DNA from: Leptoclinus maculatus
Taxonomy: Eukaryota > Chordata > Actinopteri > Perciformes > Stichaeidae
DNA: 64,000 bases
NCBI GenBank assembly: GCA_032191485.1
Contig: JAVDOI010000010.1
Span: 894,501 to 958,500 of the forward strand
Reading direction: 5' to 3'
The position numbers and the translations under genes are program-made. A model generated the notes under the pieces. It ran no database searches and was not told where the DNA came from. It saw only the letters and a list, made by a program, of their open reading frames with translations. The first letter of the stretch is position 1; each line of letters starts with the position of its first letter. Of the stretch, positions 23,018 through 41,439 are shown piece by piece.

Positions 23018-26000
23018 ATGGACATCAGCAACAGCAGCCAAACAATGAGAGGCATCCTTAAGAGAAAGTTCACCGAGGTAGATGACAATCCCTACTACTC
23101 CTCCTCCTCTCCTCCGTCCTCCCTCTCCTCCCCCGGCTCCTCGGAGTGGGAGTCCGATGGGGAGAGCGGCTCTTCTGACAACCAGGATTTCACGCCTCAC
23201 AGTCCTCCTTCACCCGCCAGTTTACCCTGTAAGTACCAACAACCACTCCCCCCCCCCCCCCCCACACACACACACTTTCAAATAATGCAAACCTCCTTAT
23301 CTGGCTTTTTTTTTTTTTTTTTTCATCGGTGTTTTATAGGAGTGTCTCTTATCAGCCTGCAGCAGCACCGATATGAAAACGCTAACCTTAGGGCCGTTCT
23401 AGATAATGCGCAGTGTGAATGACTCGCCTCTGGACTGTCTGTGCGGTTGGGTAGAAGATCATTTGCCTGAGCAATAGAGGATGTTGTGGATTCAATTTGA
23501 ATAGCAAGGTCCTATTAAACAAATCATATCAAATGGCCATTATGAAGACATCACAAGGCTACATATTGGGGCCTGCAGTAAGCAGTTTCTGCTTTTGTTA
23601 TTTTGTCACAGAGCCACAGTTGAGTCGTGGTGCAAACAGTGCCTCAGTGTGGAGCTCCTTAGACAGGCCGAGCAGCTGGGATGAGTTTGGTCAGCTGGTC
23701 TCAGTTGTTTACCGACTTCTGGAGCTTGAGTTCAGCCTCAGTTATGTGTAAAGGTTAGACAATTTGCTGAAGCCAAACTGTTAAACCAAACAGTGACCGG
23801 ATTGGATATAAGACTAAACTGTCAGAGAGATTGTAACTATGTTCTGGTAAACCACCGATGATGACTTATTTTTCTCTCTGTCCACTGCTGCTGCTACAGA
23901 CCCTGTGCTTGGTATTTCCTCTCCACATGTACGTTAGACACTGGAGTGAAGCACCTGTAGAGTGTCACCTAGTGGCCACTCAGAGACCTACAGAAGCCTG
24001 TGTTGACATCCAGGGCCTGTATTTATCAAGTGTCCAGGAATCCTTTCTAGGAACTGGACTGAGAGACTAAAAACACTGCTGCAGTGTCTCAGAGTCGGAC
24101 CTGAGAGTTATTTATCAAGCTTCTTGTTGAGTTGTTGTTTTACAACATTTAGAGTAGAAAGTAGATCACCGGGTCTTTGGAAATAAAGAACAACATCATG
24201 AAAATAGCCCTCATGTATTAATTAAAGTCCCGTTTTAATTTGAACTAGATGAGTAAAATACTAGAACCTAGTAGATTTCACCTGTTTTGGACTGAGGAGA
24301 AAGGGGTCATCCGCCTTCACTGCAGATGTCCTTTATCACTATTGCACCTTTTGCTAAATCTTAAACTAAGACCAAAAATGCATCACTGTGACCATTTCCG
24401 ACCAATATGTCGTAAGTATGGGCCTGCTCTGACAGACAGATGTTTCCCAGCATGTTGTTATGGTCCTACCTGTTCAAGTACCAGAGTCCCTCTTTAAAAC
24501 CAAACCCGACAGTTCCTCACTGTTTCCCTGATGTTTTTGTCTCCTTCTAACACCCAACAGTTCGGTCCATCCTGAAGAGGCCCAGGCTTGCGGGCGCACG
24601 GGGCAACGTGCGCTTTGACCAAGTCACCGTGTTCAGTTTCCCGCGCTGCCAGGGCTTCACCAGCGTGCCCAGTCACGGAGGGGCCACCTTGGGCATGGTG
24701 CGGAGGCACGGCACCCTGCAGAGGTACACGCTGGCGGAGCACGCGCTGGAGCGGCGGCACGGACGCAGAGAGAAGCTCAGCGAGAAGCGGAGGAAAGAGA
24801 GGCTCGAGGCACTGAAACACAAAGTGAGTGCACTTCGTTCCCACGTTTGTCCGCGTAGCGCCGTCCACACGGCAGTGTCCTTACTTTATCTGTTGCGCTG
24901 ATTCCAGTTGATCACCAGCGGGGCCGTTGACCGGAGAGAGGCCGACAGGCTCATGGTGGATCAGATCCCAGACGAAGACACCGACGTCCACATCGGCGAT
25001 GCCGAACTGGAGGATGGGGGTTTCCTTCAGCCGTACTCCTCCAAACAGCGGCAGGCTCTCCTCCAGGAGGCGGGGGTGAAGCGCATCGACCGGGAGGAGA
25101 AGAGGCAGCTCCATGCCCTGCGAGTCTCCAGGGAGGCCTGCGGATGTGACTGCCAAGGCTTCTGTGAGCCAGAGACCTGCGCATGCAGTCTGGCAGGAAT
25201 CAAGTGCCAGGTACGATAGTTATACATAAACAAACACTACCTGGACCCTCAACAGCACAAGGGCTGATTAGAAGTCTAATCCGGCCCTGACGAGTTTGCC
25301 CTGGCATGTTCCATCCATATGACTGGCTTTGAATTTTTACAAATTTGATTGTGAAATTGTATTTTCAGCCCGTTAAACTTCATTCACTGTTAGTTAACCA
25401 CTCCAACCATTTATCCATTGCCTTTACTGAACTGTCAATTAGCCAAAAACTGACATTCCTATCTTGTTATTTTATACTTTATCAATTGCTCGATTGATTT
25501 TCCAGAAAATGTGTCACATTACAAAACGTGTCCATAATGTGATATAAAGATACATTTTATCCGTCATCCACCCTAATGGATGCTATCATTTTCATTAACA
25601 CTATTGTAATAATCAGGAATTCAAACGAGTACATTTTAAATAAATACGATTATTACAATCATTTTGCCAAAAAGACGTTTTCCCCGCTCATGTGTCTCAG
25701 TGTTTGTTAACTTCAGATCATACTGTCAATACGTACGAGTACCCACAGCACTGATTTCCTCTTTCTGCTGTCTTTTACACACAGGTGGACCGCTTCAACT
25801 TCCCATGTGGCTGCACCGAGGACGGCTGTGGAAACACTCGGGGGCGCATCGAGTTCAACTCCAGACGTGTGCAGACCCATTACATCCACACCGTCATGAA
25901 ACTCGAACTGGAGAGGCGACTGCAAGATGAAACGCTGAGCCAAGAGGACCAGACGGGACTTCCAGAGAACCTTGAAGAGTATGCGGAGCAGGACGAGGCC

Positions 26001-26777
26001 CGTCCGGTGCAGAGCGCCCAGGACAAGAGCTGCCCCTTTGGGTTCACTATGGAGGAAGACGGTCTTCCTCTCACCATGCCCGCCACGCCTTCCTTTCATT
26101 TCGCCCCAGAGCGGTTGGTGGTGGAGGAGAACAGCTGCAGCAGCGACATGACCGATTCCTCGTGCTCCTCCTCTGACTCTGATGCAGGACGATGCCTTAA
26201 TGGGAGTCAGAATCTCCCTGGTGTGGATGGAGGGTTGTCGAGTGCCCTCAGCATCTGTGACTCTGAAAATAATAACCACTCTACGCGCAGCCAACCGAGG
26301 CACACGGGAGAACCACTGATGCAGCACAGCGGCAACCCTGCCACTTACAGCACCCCCGCTGACAGCACTGGACCACTTACAGCCAACGCATTCACACACC
26401 ATGTAAGCAGGACCTCACAGGCGGATTACCTCGATGAAAATGCAAACCAAGCCAGAGACTTCTTTGACAATGACTCTCTCGAGGGCTTCCCCAACACTCC
26501 CTCCCCCACTGTGGACTATTTTTCAGGCAGGTACACGGACCTGAGTCTGTCCTCTGACTCCGACATCGAGTTCTTCGACAGCGACTACGCCTCCGGGCCT
26601 CTGCACAGCTCCTTCAAAGTACACAGACACCCAGACAGCTTTTGCCACCTCCAGCTGTTTAGCTCTGTTCATTTGCCACAGAACGAGTCGGGCACCTACC
26701 TCCTGGAGTCTCTGATCGGCCTGACTGAGCCCAGCCCAGAGCAGGGTTATGCAGTCAGCGGCACCCAGCTGTCATAG
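23018..26777 (+). CDS. csrnp1: Cysteine/serine-rich nuclear protein 1 (AXUD1 family)
   Basis: CSRNP1 is a nuclear, DNA-binding protein induced by axin/TGF-beta-type signals. Four coding exons: 23018-23228, 24561-24823, 24908-25210 and 25785-26777, with clean AG/GT borders and consistent phases, giving 589 aa. The N-terminus starts MDISNSSQTMRGILKRKF and is followed by a Ser/Pro-rich acidic stretch (about residues 28-68). The family core is FPRCQGFTSVPSHGG (about residues 88-102), then a basic helical segment, then SKQRQALLQEAGVKRIDREE. A cysteine cluster spans the exon 3/4 junction (CGCDCQGFCEPETCACSLAG, then FPCGCTEDGCG), and RVQTHYIHT follows it. The C-terminal third is acidic and Ser-rich. 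An acceptor directly before the ATG (23011-23016) means a 5' non-coding exon exists upstream, not located. The paralogues CSRNP2/3 are excluded mainly by synteny. Confidence 0.93.
23248..23323 (+). repeat. Simple-sequence cluster just inside csrnp1 intron 1: C16, (CA)n, T18
   Basis: Within 100 bases of the exon 1 donor lie a 16-C run (23248-23263), a short CA array and an 18-T run (23306-23323). Confidence 0.85.
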
Positions 26778-27410
26778 CTGATTCAAGGCGTTCTAGTGAC
26801 ATAACAAGAAACTGTGTCTGAGAATTTAATGTATAAAGCACTGCTTTAATGTATTTGTAAGAAACATTTCAATGTACAAAGAATGAATGATGAAATATTT
26901 GTTCCCTAGCTGGAAATTTAGTTTTCTATTTCCTAAAAATATTTTTGCCTTTATTTCAGAGAAATCACACTTAATAATTAATATATGTCTTTTTTATTTC
27001 CTGAACCTATATAATCATGTCTGATATGCTATTTAATTTCTTATACTATGGCCACTAAGAACATTTGGATTCGGCCCTGATGCTTCAGCCTCATCGCTGC
27101 TCATTGCAAGTTAAGTTGTTGAAAGTAATATTTATTCCAAAGGTCACAAAGATAGAGGCAATACAAAGTTCCCACTTTGAAAAGTATTGCCCCGTGTGTC
27201 AACAAAACTATGCATATTTTGCAGGTAGCTGGCCATGGTATAAGCAGGATAATCCACTTACCAGAATGAAAAGTTTCACGAATCAACCCCAGAGTTGTGA
27301 ATTATTTTCTACTGCCTTTCTGATTGTGGATTATCTTGTATGTGCTTAACAATACGTTTGGGACATTTCTGTATTGGAATAATATAATAAAACATTTTTT
27401 CAATTTACTA
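26778..27410 (+). other. csrnp1: csrnp1 3' untranslated region with polyadenylation signal
   Basis: The sequence after the csrnp1 stop is A/T-rich with ATTTA-like elements, in keeping with a short-lived early-response mRNA. A canonical AATAAA lies at 27386-27391. No other gene is seen between here and the gorasp1 promoter. Confidence 0.6.
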
Positions 27411-27899
27411 CTGATTTGAAATGTATTTAATGAGTGGTATCTGTCTATTCATCCCTAGTTCATGAGAAGAAACCAAGACTGAGCTAGCATCAAGTTATAA
27501 GAGCAATACTGACTTGATGTAATGACTGTGGTTCATGACTCTTCCAGTGCAAAGCCAAGAAGACTTCATTTGACTTCTGTTATTACACACACAAAATATT
27601 AATTGATTTAGTACAATCTCAATCAGTCCCATGGTTTGCAAATGGCCACAAAAGGCCTAATAGGCCTTAATATGACGTGTGTCAGTGTCTCAGCGTACTA
27701 TTGAACAGGTTCAGAAAATATATGCATGGGCTCTGCATCACCATTACATCATTACATACTCAATAACGTTTTTTACCATTGAGTATGTATGTAGTATTGA
27801 CCTTATTAGCACAATTTCAATGTATAGCATCAACGGCGGACATGAAGCAGCTCTGCTCCTATTTAGAATGACCATTGACAATTCTAAAAAAAGAGTATG

Positions 27900-27992
27900 C
27901 CCGGCGCGCATGCGCTGTGTGTGCGTTAGTGTCCGTTCCCGTTGCAAGCGACGTTCGACTGTATTGGACTGCAAACAAGATGGCCGCGGACT
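27900..27992 (+). promoter_or_regulatory. gorasp1 housekeeping-type promoter (NRF1 and YY1 sites)
   Basis: A perfect palindromic NRF1 site GCGCATGCGC (27906-27915) and a YY1-like CAAGATGGCCGCGG (27977-27990) lie 75-160 bases before the gorasp1 ATG in a local CpG-rich patch. There is no TATA box. This fits a TATA-less, broadly active promoter. Confidence 0.6.
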
Positions 27993-28066
27993 GTCAACCG
28001 TAATAGTTCTCACACTCTTGTTATTTTCTGATGATATAAGCTACTCTTTGAAGGTTCCTCACAGAA

Positions 28067-31053
28067 ATGGGGCTATCACAGAGTTCAGAAGTATCCGAAG
28101 GAGGAACGTATGGATACCACGTGCACGGCGTAAGACTACCATTATTTAGCTTTCTTTGGATTTGGAGCAACGTGTACAGCAGCTTATCACGAAATGTACA
28201 GTATGCTAACCTAGTTAGCCGAGGAGTTGCTGCAGCCCCCAACGGGAAAGACCGGATGAGCCTGAACCGTTTACCTGTTATTCCAAGTCGACACAATGCA
28301 ATAGAAACCTTTTATTAACTTGTGTCATTATTAAAGAACAGAATTCAGGCTTGTAACTTGTTTCAGGAAGTATTACAACAGTCCACTGAGCTAGCTACGT
28401 GGTTCTTATCAAAGTCGTAGTAGCATAGTAACGTCAGCTGAATACTAGCTAGCTAATGCTATGACTAATAATAATAATAATAATGTTAGCCAATGCTTTT
28501 AAGTGTGATGGAATATGAAAAGAGGATTTTTTTTAACTGGCCTCCGATGAATCGCCTTACTTAAACCTGTCATGCCTTAAGCAAAAAATAGAATAATTGT
28601 TCATGACATTACATTGATGCTGAATCGATTAGCTAGTCGGTTAACTAATTAATCGATTAAGCGACAATGCCAATCATTTAGTGGTCGTAACTTGGATATT
28701 TGTATACACAATTCAACCTCCAAAAAGACATGACAACTCTGGTTTAAATCAATTTAAATATTTTTTTAATTATTTTCCCTAATAATATAATATTCAGCAT
28801 AAATTTGGTGAAGCGTCAGGATTTATCGAAATGCTTGTGTCTGTTTTTGACAGGTGCAGCCAAATTCCCCTGCACAGATGTCCGGACTGCAGCCGTTCTT
28901 TGACTTCATTCTGTCTCTGGACAACAAAAGACTTGTAAGAGTGCACAGATGCACACGAACACTACAATACAGTTACCTCTTAATCCTACTGTTTTGACTC
29001 CTCTCCTTATCTGTTCACCAGAATGAAGAAAATGACCTGCTGAAGGAGCTTCTGAAAGCCAACATGGAGAGAGCGGTGAGGATGCAGGTGTACAGCACTA
29101 AAACCACCACGCTCCGCGAGCTGGAGGTGACACCCAGTAACATGTGGGGAGGACAGGGCCTGCTCGGTGCCAGTGTTCGCTTCTGCAGCTACCAAGGAGC
29201 CAATGAGAATGTCTGGCACGTTCTGGTGAGCTTCTTCATCCGGAACTGGGAGAACCGAACCTGCTGACCTAACTCTGATTTGAACTCCCACACTCATTAT
29301 TACCCCATTATAGCTCCATCTTTAGTTTGCTAACTCCTGTTGCTGTCCTGTAGGACGTGGAGGCCAGTTCCCCTGCTGCATTGGCAGAGCTTCAGCCACA
29401 CATCGACTACATCGTCGGAGCAGATCAAGTGTTGCAAGACGTAAGACTCATTTGCATACAAGGCGTTACTGCTGATATTCGGCTCTGATATGTTTGATCA
29501 TTTGTGAGATTTATAAAAAAAACATTGGATCTTGAGAAATGAGTCGTAGTTAACGCAGTGTTACTGATTTCCAGTCAGAAGACTTCTTCTCGCTGATCGA
29601 GGCCCATGAAGGGAAGCCCCTGAAGCTGCTGGTGTACAACACACACACAGATGCCTGCAGAGAGGTGGTGGTCACACCAAACGGGGCGTGGGGCGGAGAG
29701 GGCAGGTAAGTGGTAACACACAGATACAAGTTATTCAGGGTCACTTATTGGAGAATTTAGGACTGTTTTATCTTGATAACGTTCACACATTTTCACCGGC
29801 ATTAACTGTTGGCTCGTAGTTTGGGCTGTGGCATTGGTTATGGCTACTTGCACCGAATCCCAGGACATCTTGATGTTTCGACGGCAAAGCCTCCCTCCCC
29901 TGTTCCTGAGGAGGAACCCTCTCCGGAGCTGCCCACCCACGGGTTCACGGAGGTAAGTCTGACTCCACATTTACCACTTTTTGCCGTCTATTTTTTTATT
30001 TTGATGAAGTGATTACATGAGATCAAACTATTGGTTGGAGCGGTAGAGCTCAAGTCTGTCACATGTTTTCCAGGCACCTTTGATGGCTCCTTCAAGTCAA
30101 AGTGTGGACGTGCTAGACCTGGAGCAGGTCACCCTCCAGGAAGCTCCTCTACCTCCACCCATCCAGAGGGTCATGAACCCGGGTCAGTTCAGACATGCAG
30201 TGGTTTTCGAGGATGATGATATACGACATATAAGTGTCGTCTGCTTGACATCTAATTGGGTTCATAAAAATCTTCTCAAGCAAGTGTTTTGCGTTTGTTT
30301 TTATTTATCAGGTTTCTCAGACTCTGAAGTGGCCGTGGTGAACCCCGAACCTGCAGATTTGGCGGACAGACTGGATCTGTCCATGTCGTCCATCGACATG
30401 ACCAACACGTCACTGACTATGCATGAGGAGAAGGACGGGGAGATCTCTGGTGTTGGTGAGTTGCAGCAATTCAATACAAGTGTCCCGTAGCTTTCATATC
30501 TCGATTGGGAAAAAGGAACACGGGCTGAATGTTTTGTATTTCCCGTCGTACAGAGGATCTGGAGGACAGTGCGCTGCTTTCGTCTTCAGTGGACAGCCAG
30601 ACCGAGCCGCACGAGCTGAGCTCCGAGACGGCCACGGAGCTCAGTTCTGCTCTCGCTTCCACTGACACTTTATCTGATTCAGGCGTCCCGCCGGCTGAAC
30701 TATCTCTCCTGGTCACAGAGTCCACAGACCCACCCGGCTCTCTGTGTGAATCCAGCGATAGCCCGAGTCCGCCTACGCCTGACCCGTCTCTCCCCGTAGA
30801 GTCCCCCCCAGAGCCTCCTGCCGCTGAGCCCTCTGTCCCAGCTGAAGACCCTCCCTGCCCGTCTCCCGCCGATCTCCCCCAATCCTCTGCTGTCGATGAA
30901 TCCACGGCAGACGACTCTCCCGCTCAGGCCGTCGAGGATGCGACGTGGCCAGTGGAGGAGCCTGCAGAGCCTCTAGACGTGGCTGCTGCTGCTCACCACT
31001 GCAGCCATGAGAGCGACGAGGAGGAACCAGAAGAAGAGCCGCCTCTCGAGTAA
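28067..31053 (+). CDS. gorasp1: Golgi reassembly-stacking protein 1 (GRASP65)
   Basis: GRASP65 tethers cis-Golgi cisternae through a membrane-anchored, self-associating GRASP domain and partners such as GM130. Nine exons: 28067-28129, 28854-28934, 29022-29225, 29354-29440, 29575-29705, 29820-29952, 30074-30182, 30312-30455 and 30554-31053. The phases fit and encode 483 aa (human about 440). It starts MGLSQSSE with Gly2 placed for N-myristoylation. Two PDZ-like halves follow, each with its diagnostic loop: SNMWGGQGLLGASVRF (about residues 90-105) and NGAWGGEGSLGCGIGYGYLH (about 179-198). The rest is a Pro/Ser/acidic regulatory tail with many SP sites, typical of mitotic phosphorylation control, and it contains a conserved PPPIQRVMNPGF segment. 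The last exon is strongly acidic. GORASP2 is unlikely given synteny and tail composition. Confidence 0.95.
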
Positions 31054-32636
31054 GCTCGCATCATGCCGCGCAAAAAAAATTGGAGAGTGAATGCTGACAA
31101 TCACTGGGGCTTTTTAAAAGGAACACTATAGGAGATACAGGACAGACAGAGGGACATGCATTCTGATTTCATGATAGATTCACAGTAAGCGTATGGCTCC
31201 ATCAGGTTTGTTACACTACAGACACCCGCTAAAGCATTAGCATACGAGTTGGGAAACACTTAGAGGCACTGTAGGACTATCTTATTTCTGTTATATGTGT
31301 GGGAATTCAAAGTTACTGCTTATTTGTTCACCAAGATGGTAGTAATGTCAAAACATGTTTTCCATGCTTGGTGCAAAATTAGATTATACTGGTGCCACGA
31401 CTTTGTTTCTGGTCCACCAATGCGATAAATAATGAATACTTGAACGCTTCCAAAGACAAACGCACACGTTTGGTACATTGGAGCACATCTGTAACACTAT
31501 CCACGTTTATGAAGCTACCAGACGGTCGGCAGTTCAGATGAGCCGGTCTTGATGATTCCCCAAAATAAAGCTTTTAAAAATAGCTTTCTAGTTTATTGTA
31601 GTTCATGGCCCATGTATTGGATTTTTAAGTGTTGGGAAATGTTTGTCCACTTGCACCGCGTGAAACCAGGCGGTCCATGTTTTTATTCTAGATTTGACGA
31701 GGTCAGTATGTTTTAAACACCGTCTTTTAATTTGATTTATTCAGCCAATCAGTATGTGATGTTTGAAAAAATAAATATTTTGACAGTTTGTATCACTAGA
31801 ATTCTCATTCAACACTATTCATACTTTGTAATTCTTTGTGATCTATGCAAAATCAGACAAGTCCTGCCTGTGAGATGGCAGGTGATGTGTAGATGTAATG
31901 CGTCCGGTCACAGCGATGCTGCTGTTGAGTAATTGTTTTCTTTCTAGGGGGCTTCGTTAAGGTTTTCACTGTCAAAGTAGGTGCTAGTGTGTAAAATAAG
32001 GAAAAGTATTTTTTGCAGATATTTTATCAATTCATTGTATGTTTTATTAGGAATGAGTGTCGAGTCTTTTGATGAATGTGAAATGGGTGAATCTTTGATG
32101 GTAAACAATCATATCACTTGACTTTAAAGAAAAGAATTGCTCCCTTGTTTTTCTTATTTCACACTCATCAGCTGAACACATTACAACTCAAGAAAACATT
32201 CATTTATAATTCCCATAAATCTATCATTGTTAAACCATTCCAATTTATTTCTTTGAATGCCTAAAATATACATATTTCACAAATTATTACAACAAGGGAT
32301 ATTGCAGTGTTACGGCCTAATTATGGTACCCATCGTGTTTTGGGCCAATGTGAGCTCGTTCGATGCGTCCCCACTGTGGCGTCACACACTCGCACTCTTC
32401 ACCGCTAAATTATCTGTGGAAAATTTACAATGAAAAGATCTGTTGATCAGCGTGGTGACACACCGAGAGAGGAATGTGCGCGCCCGTTTATGTGACCACA
32501 GTGGTTGAATGTTCATAAATTCTCTTTGTTCATGTTTCATTGAACTATTAAATCTAAATGAAATATACATTAGGAACAGCCCTCACTGTCATCAAAGTCA
32601 CCGGTCATGACTCAAGCACAGAGCGGGTAAGCATGA
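31054..32636. other. gorasp1 3' UTR and convergent spacer to wdr48
   Basis: A plus-strand AATAAA at 31564-31569 is the first good gorasp1 polyadenylation signal. Another AATAAA-containing stretch is at about 31771. Beyond it I see A/T-rich sequence, a short inverted repeat (32369-32507) and no coding frame worth calling. Confidence 0.5.
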
Positions 32637-33602
32637 TTTATTATTAAAGATATATATATGTATATATATAATTTCCCCATTGCTAAAATGACTTGGACGA
32701 CTACTAACATTCTTAAAGAGTAAAATGCAAATTCTGGCTTGTATTGAATAAAACAAATGCAATTTTTAACATCCAAGTCAAATTTACCTTCATGACTATG
32801 AATGTGCTCTAGGGATTTGGGGAAAAAAACAACTGTTGGTTTTGAAGTTAACTGTACAACAACGAAATAAAACTGCTGCAAAAGAAAACAAAGCCACTTA
32901 AATCGAGAAATGTTGTACATATATTTACAAAACAAAGAACATTCGGACCCACTGAGGACAGCACAGCTAAAAATAAATGACAAAGACGAGTGCTTCTGTC
33001 AACGCGGTTCAAGCTCTGCGATAATTAGATGTCTAAGTTACGTTCAAGTTAAGATGACAGCAGAACAGAGGAGTGGGACGCTACCCACAGACCAAGAGTG
33101 ACCCTACACTGGTGCTGCTGCTGCGCCGAGACGGGTGTGGAGTGTTTGTAGAACACGGACAGTTTCTGGAATGTACTAGAACAAAAACAGTCTACTACAT
33201 CCGTGTGTGTGTGTGTGTGTACACACACACACACACGCACACACACGCTCAGACACAAACATGTACTGTAACTTCTGTTGCTTCATTAATTAAACACCAA
33301 TCAGAAGGAAAGAACAAACAGAGCAGTCAGATAAATAAAAAAATAAAAAGGTGAGTGCTGGAGAAGAGAGTCCTTTCTTCGATCTGTAAAAGGAAAGAAA
33401 AGAAAGACAGAAACTACGGACCACTTCTCTCCCAGGTGTCTCTTGGCTGCTCCGGCCTGTTCTGGTCAGTTAGTCCTCACAATTCTTACTGGGCTCTCAC
33501 TGCGACTCCTGACCACACAATGGGGTTGAGGGTACTACATGTCAGAGGTGGGTGGTGATTGGCAAATGACGAAGAGAGTTCCTGTTTTAAAAATTAGAAT
33601 TT
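32637..33602 (-). other. wdr48: wdr48 3' untranslated region
   Basis: Downstream of the wdr48 stop on the minus strand, the likely polyadenylation signal AATAAA is at 32637-32642. The region contains the GT/AC palindromic microsatellite at 33203-33246. Confidence 0.5.
33203..33246. repeat. (GT)9 directly followed by (AC)n: self-complementary microsatellite
   Basis: A GT array runs straight into an AC array, so the 44 bases can fold into a hairpin. It lies in the presumed wdr48 3' UTR. Confidence 0.85.
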
Positions 33603-40075
<6,473 letters not shown>

Positions 40076-40083
<8 letters not shown>

Positions 40084-40130
40084 CTTGCATGTTGACAGTC
40101 AATTCATGTGATGCTACATCCGGAAAAAAG
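40076..40130 (-). promoter_or_regulatory. wdr48 proximal promoter: ETS site and YY1 motif over the start codon
   Basis: An ETS-type TTCCGGATG core (about 40117-40125) lies about 35-40 bases upstream of the ATG. CAAGATGGCCACG (40075-40087) is a YY1-like motif that contains the start codon itself. No TATA box is seen. This fits a short-leader housekeeping promoter. Confidence 0.45.
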
Positions 40131-41439
40131 GAAAACATATGCACCTGAGCTTTATGGGTAATGTGGTTTTTCACACTGTCTCCTAGTTTCACTGCAGGAA
40201 GGGTCTGGTACACCAGAGACATGTTTATGATAAGGGAGCTTAACATAGACATTAAAATGACACGGAACTAGATATCTGCCTGGGGCACCCAAATATAAGG
40301 GCTTATAATGGCTGTAGTTATAGGCTACTATGTTGTTTCCATAAAATAAGACTACATTGCTTTTTAACATACATCTCCATACTCTCTAATACAAAATGGC
40401 CATACGGTGCTTATTTTCTCACAATCAGTGCTAGTTCTGCCAGTTAGACACACGTAGGCAGGCGAATACCAAGCAGGCTTTTAATCCTTTAAAGAACGGC
40501 TTAGAATACATCAGAGGATAACTACTCATATGGTCTCCCTTTATAGCCACAGATGGATGTGCAATACGAATGTTGACCCAGTGTTCAACCGTATTAACAC
40601 TGTGTGCCTCGTTGTAACCTTCCCTGTCAGTTCAGAAAAATTACATCATGAGTCATGAGTCAAAATCAAGTGCTGCCATTTTATTTCCCAACATAAAAAC
40701 GTCTAAATGCTTTTTTAGGTCCATATTAACACAGCTTGTTGTATTTCATTGTTTGAAGAAATACAGAGTCCCAGTGGCACAATGGGTCTCCAAATAGGCC
40801 ACTAGCATCTGTCTAAAATGTGTACATTTTTAAATGCTGATATTCCCAATCTGTCTTGTCGTTGATAGGTTGGTAAAGAGCAGAGAACAAATCTCCCCGA
40901 CTCTGAAAAGGTTGACTCATAGAAAGTCCACCATTGGCCACTAGAGGGCGCAGTAAGAGACCAAAACTGGAGGCGTGGGCCGCACCGCTAGGTCATCCAA
41001 AACCACCACCATTCAGCCCATTGGATACACAGTAAAGAAATGCTGACGGCTTGTGTTAAACAATATCCTTGTACGGTTCATTCAAGGGCCACAGGTTTTG
41101 ATTCTAAATCGAGTTTTTGACTAATTCAACTCCGTGGTTGACAGTGAAACCGCTTGCTGTAAGTCTTGCTCAGCACATGGCTGCCTAACTCTGAACTACA
41201 ATTCGTCAAATGTCAAACCTGGTGTAAATGCAACATGGAATATCCTATTCTGTAATATAAGTCAAAACAAGTTCAGATACTTTCAGAAAACAATATGTCA
41301 TCCATGTCCTCTCATACACAATGCTGACATTAGGTTACTTATAATGTTTATCATGTAGATAAACTACCATAACAATAGCCCATAACTGCACAGAGTGCTT
41401 CTTTCACCGTGTCCCTTGTGTTTTTTGGGGATTTGGTGC
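40131..41439. other. Spacer between divergent wdr48 and sodium channel genes
   Basis: No supported gene. The only item that stands out is the CTCF-like motif at 40938-40951. Confidence 0.5.
40938..40951 (+). promoter_or_regulatory. CTCF-like motif
   Basis: CCACTAGAGGGCGC matches the CTCF core pattern CCASYAGRKGGCRS at every position. It lies between two divergent genes, a typical insulator position. Such motifs are also spread by fish repeats, so occupancy is unproven. Confidence 0.4.

Noticed and set aside
25713..26402. 229-codon minus-strand open frame
   Set aside because: Antisense of the last csrnp1 exon, whose plus-strand protein is clearly the real one.
27679..28149. 156-codon open frame overlapping the gorasp1 start
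   Set aside because: It runs through the promoter and out of frame with the MGLSQSSE start, so it is a chance frame.
30471..30905. 144-codon minus-strand Gly/Ser-rich open frame
   Set aside because: Antisense of the Pro/Ser-rich gorasp1 tail.
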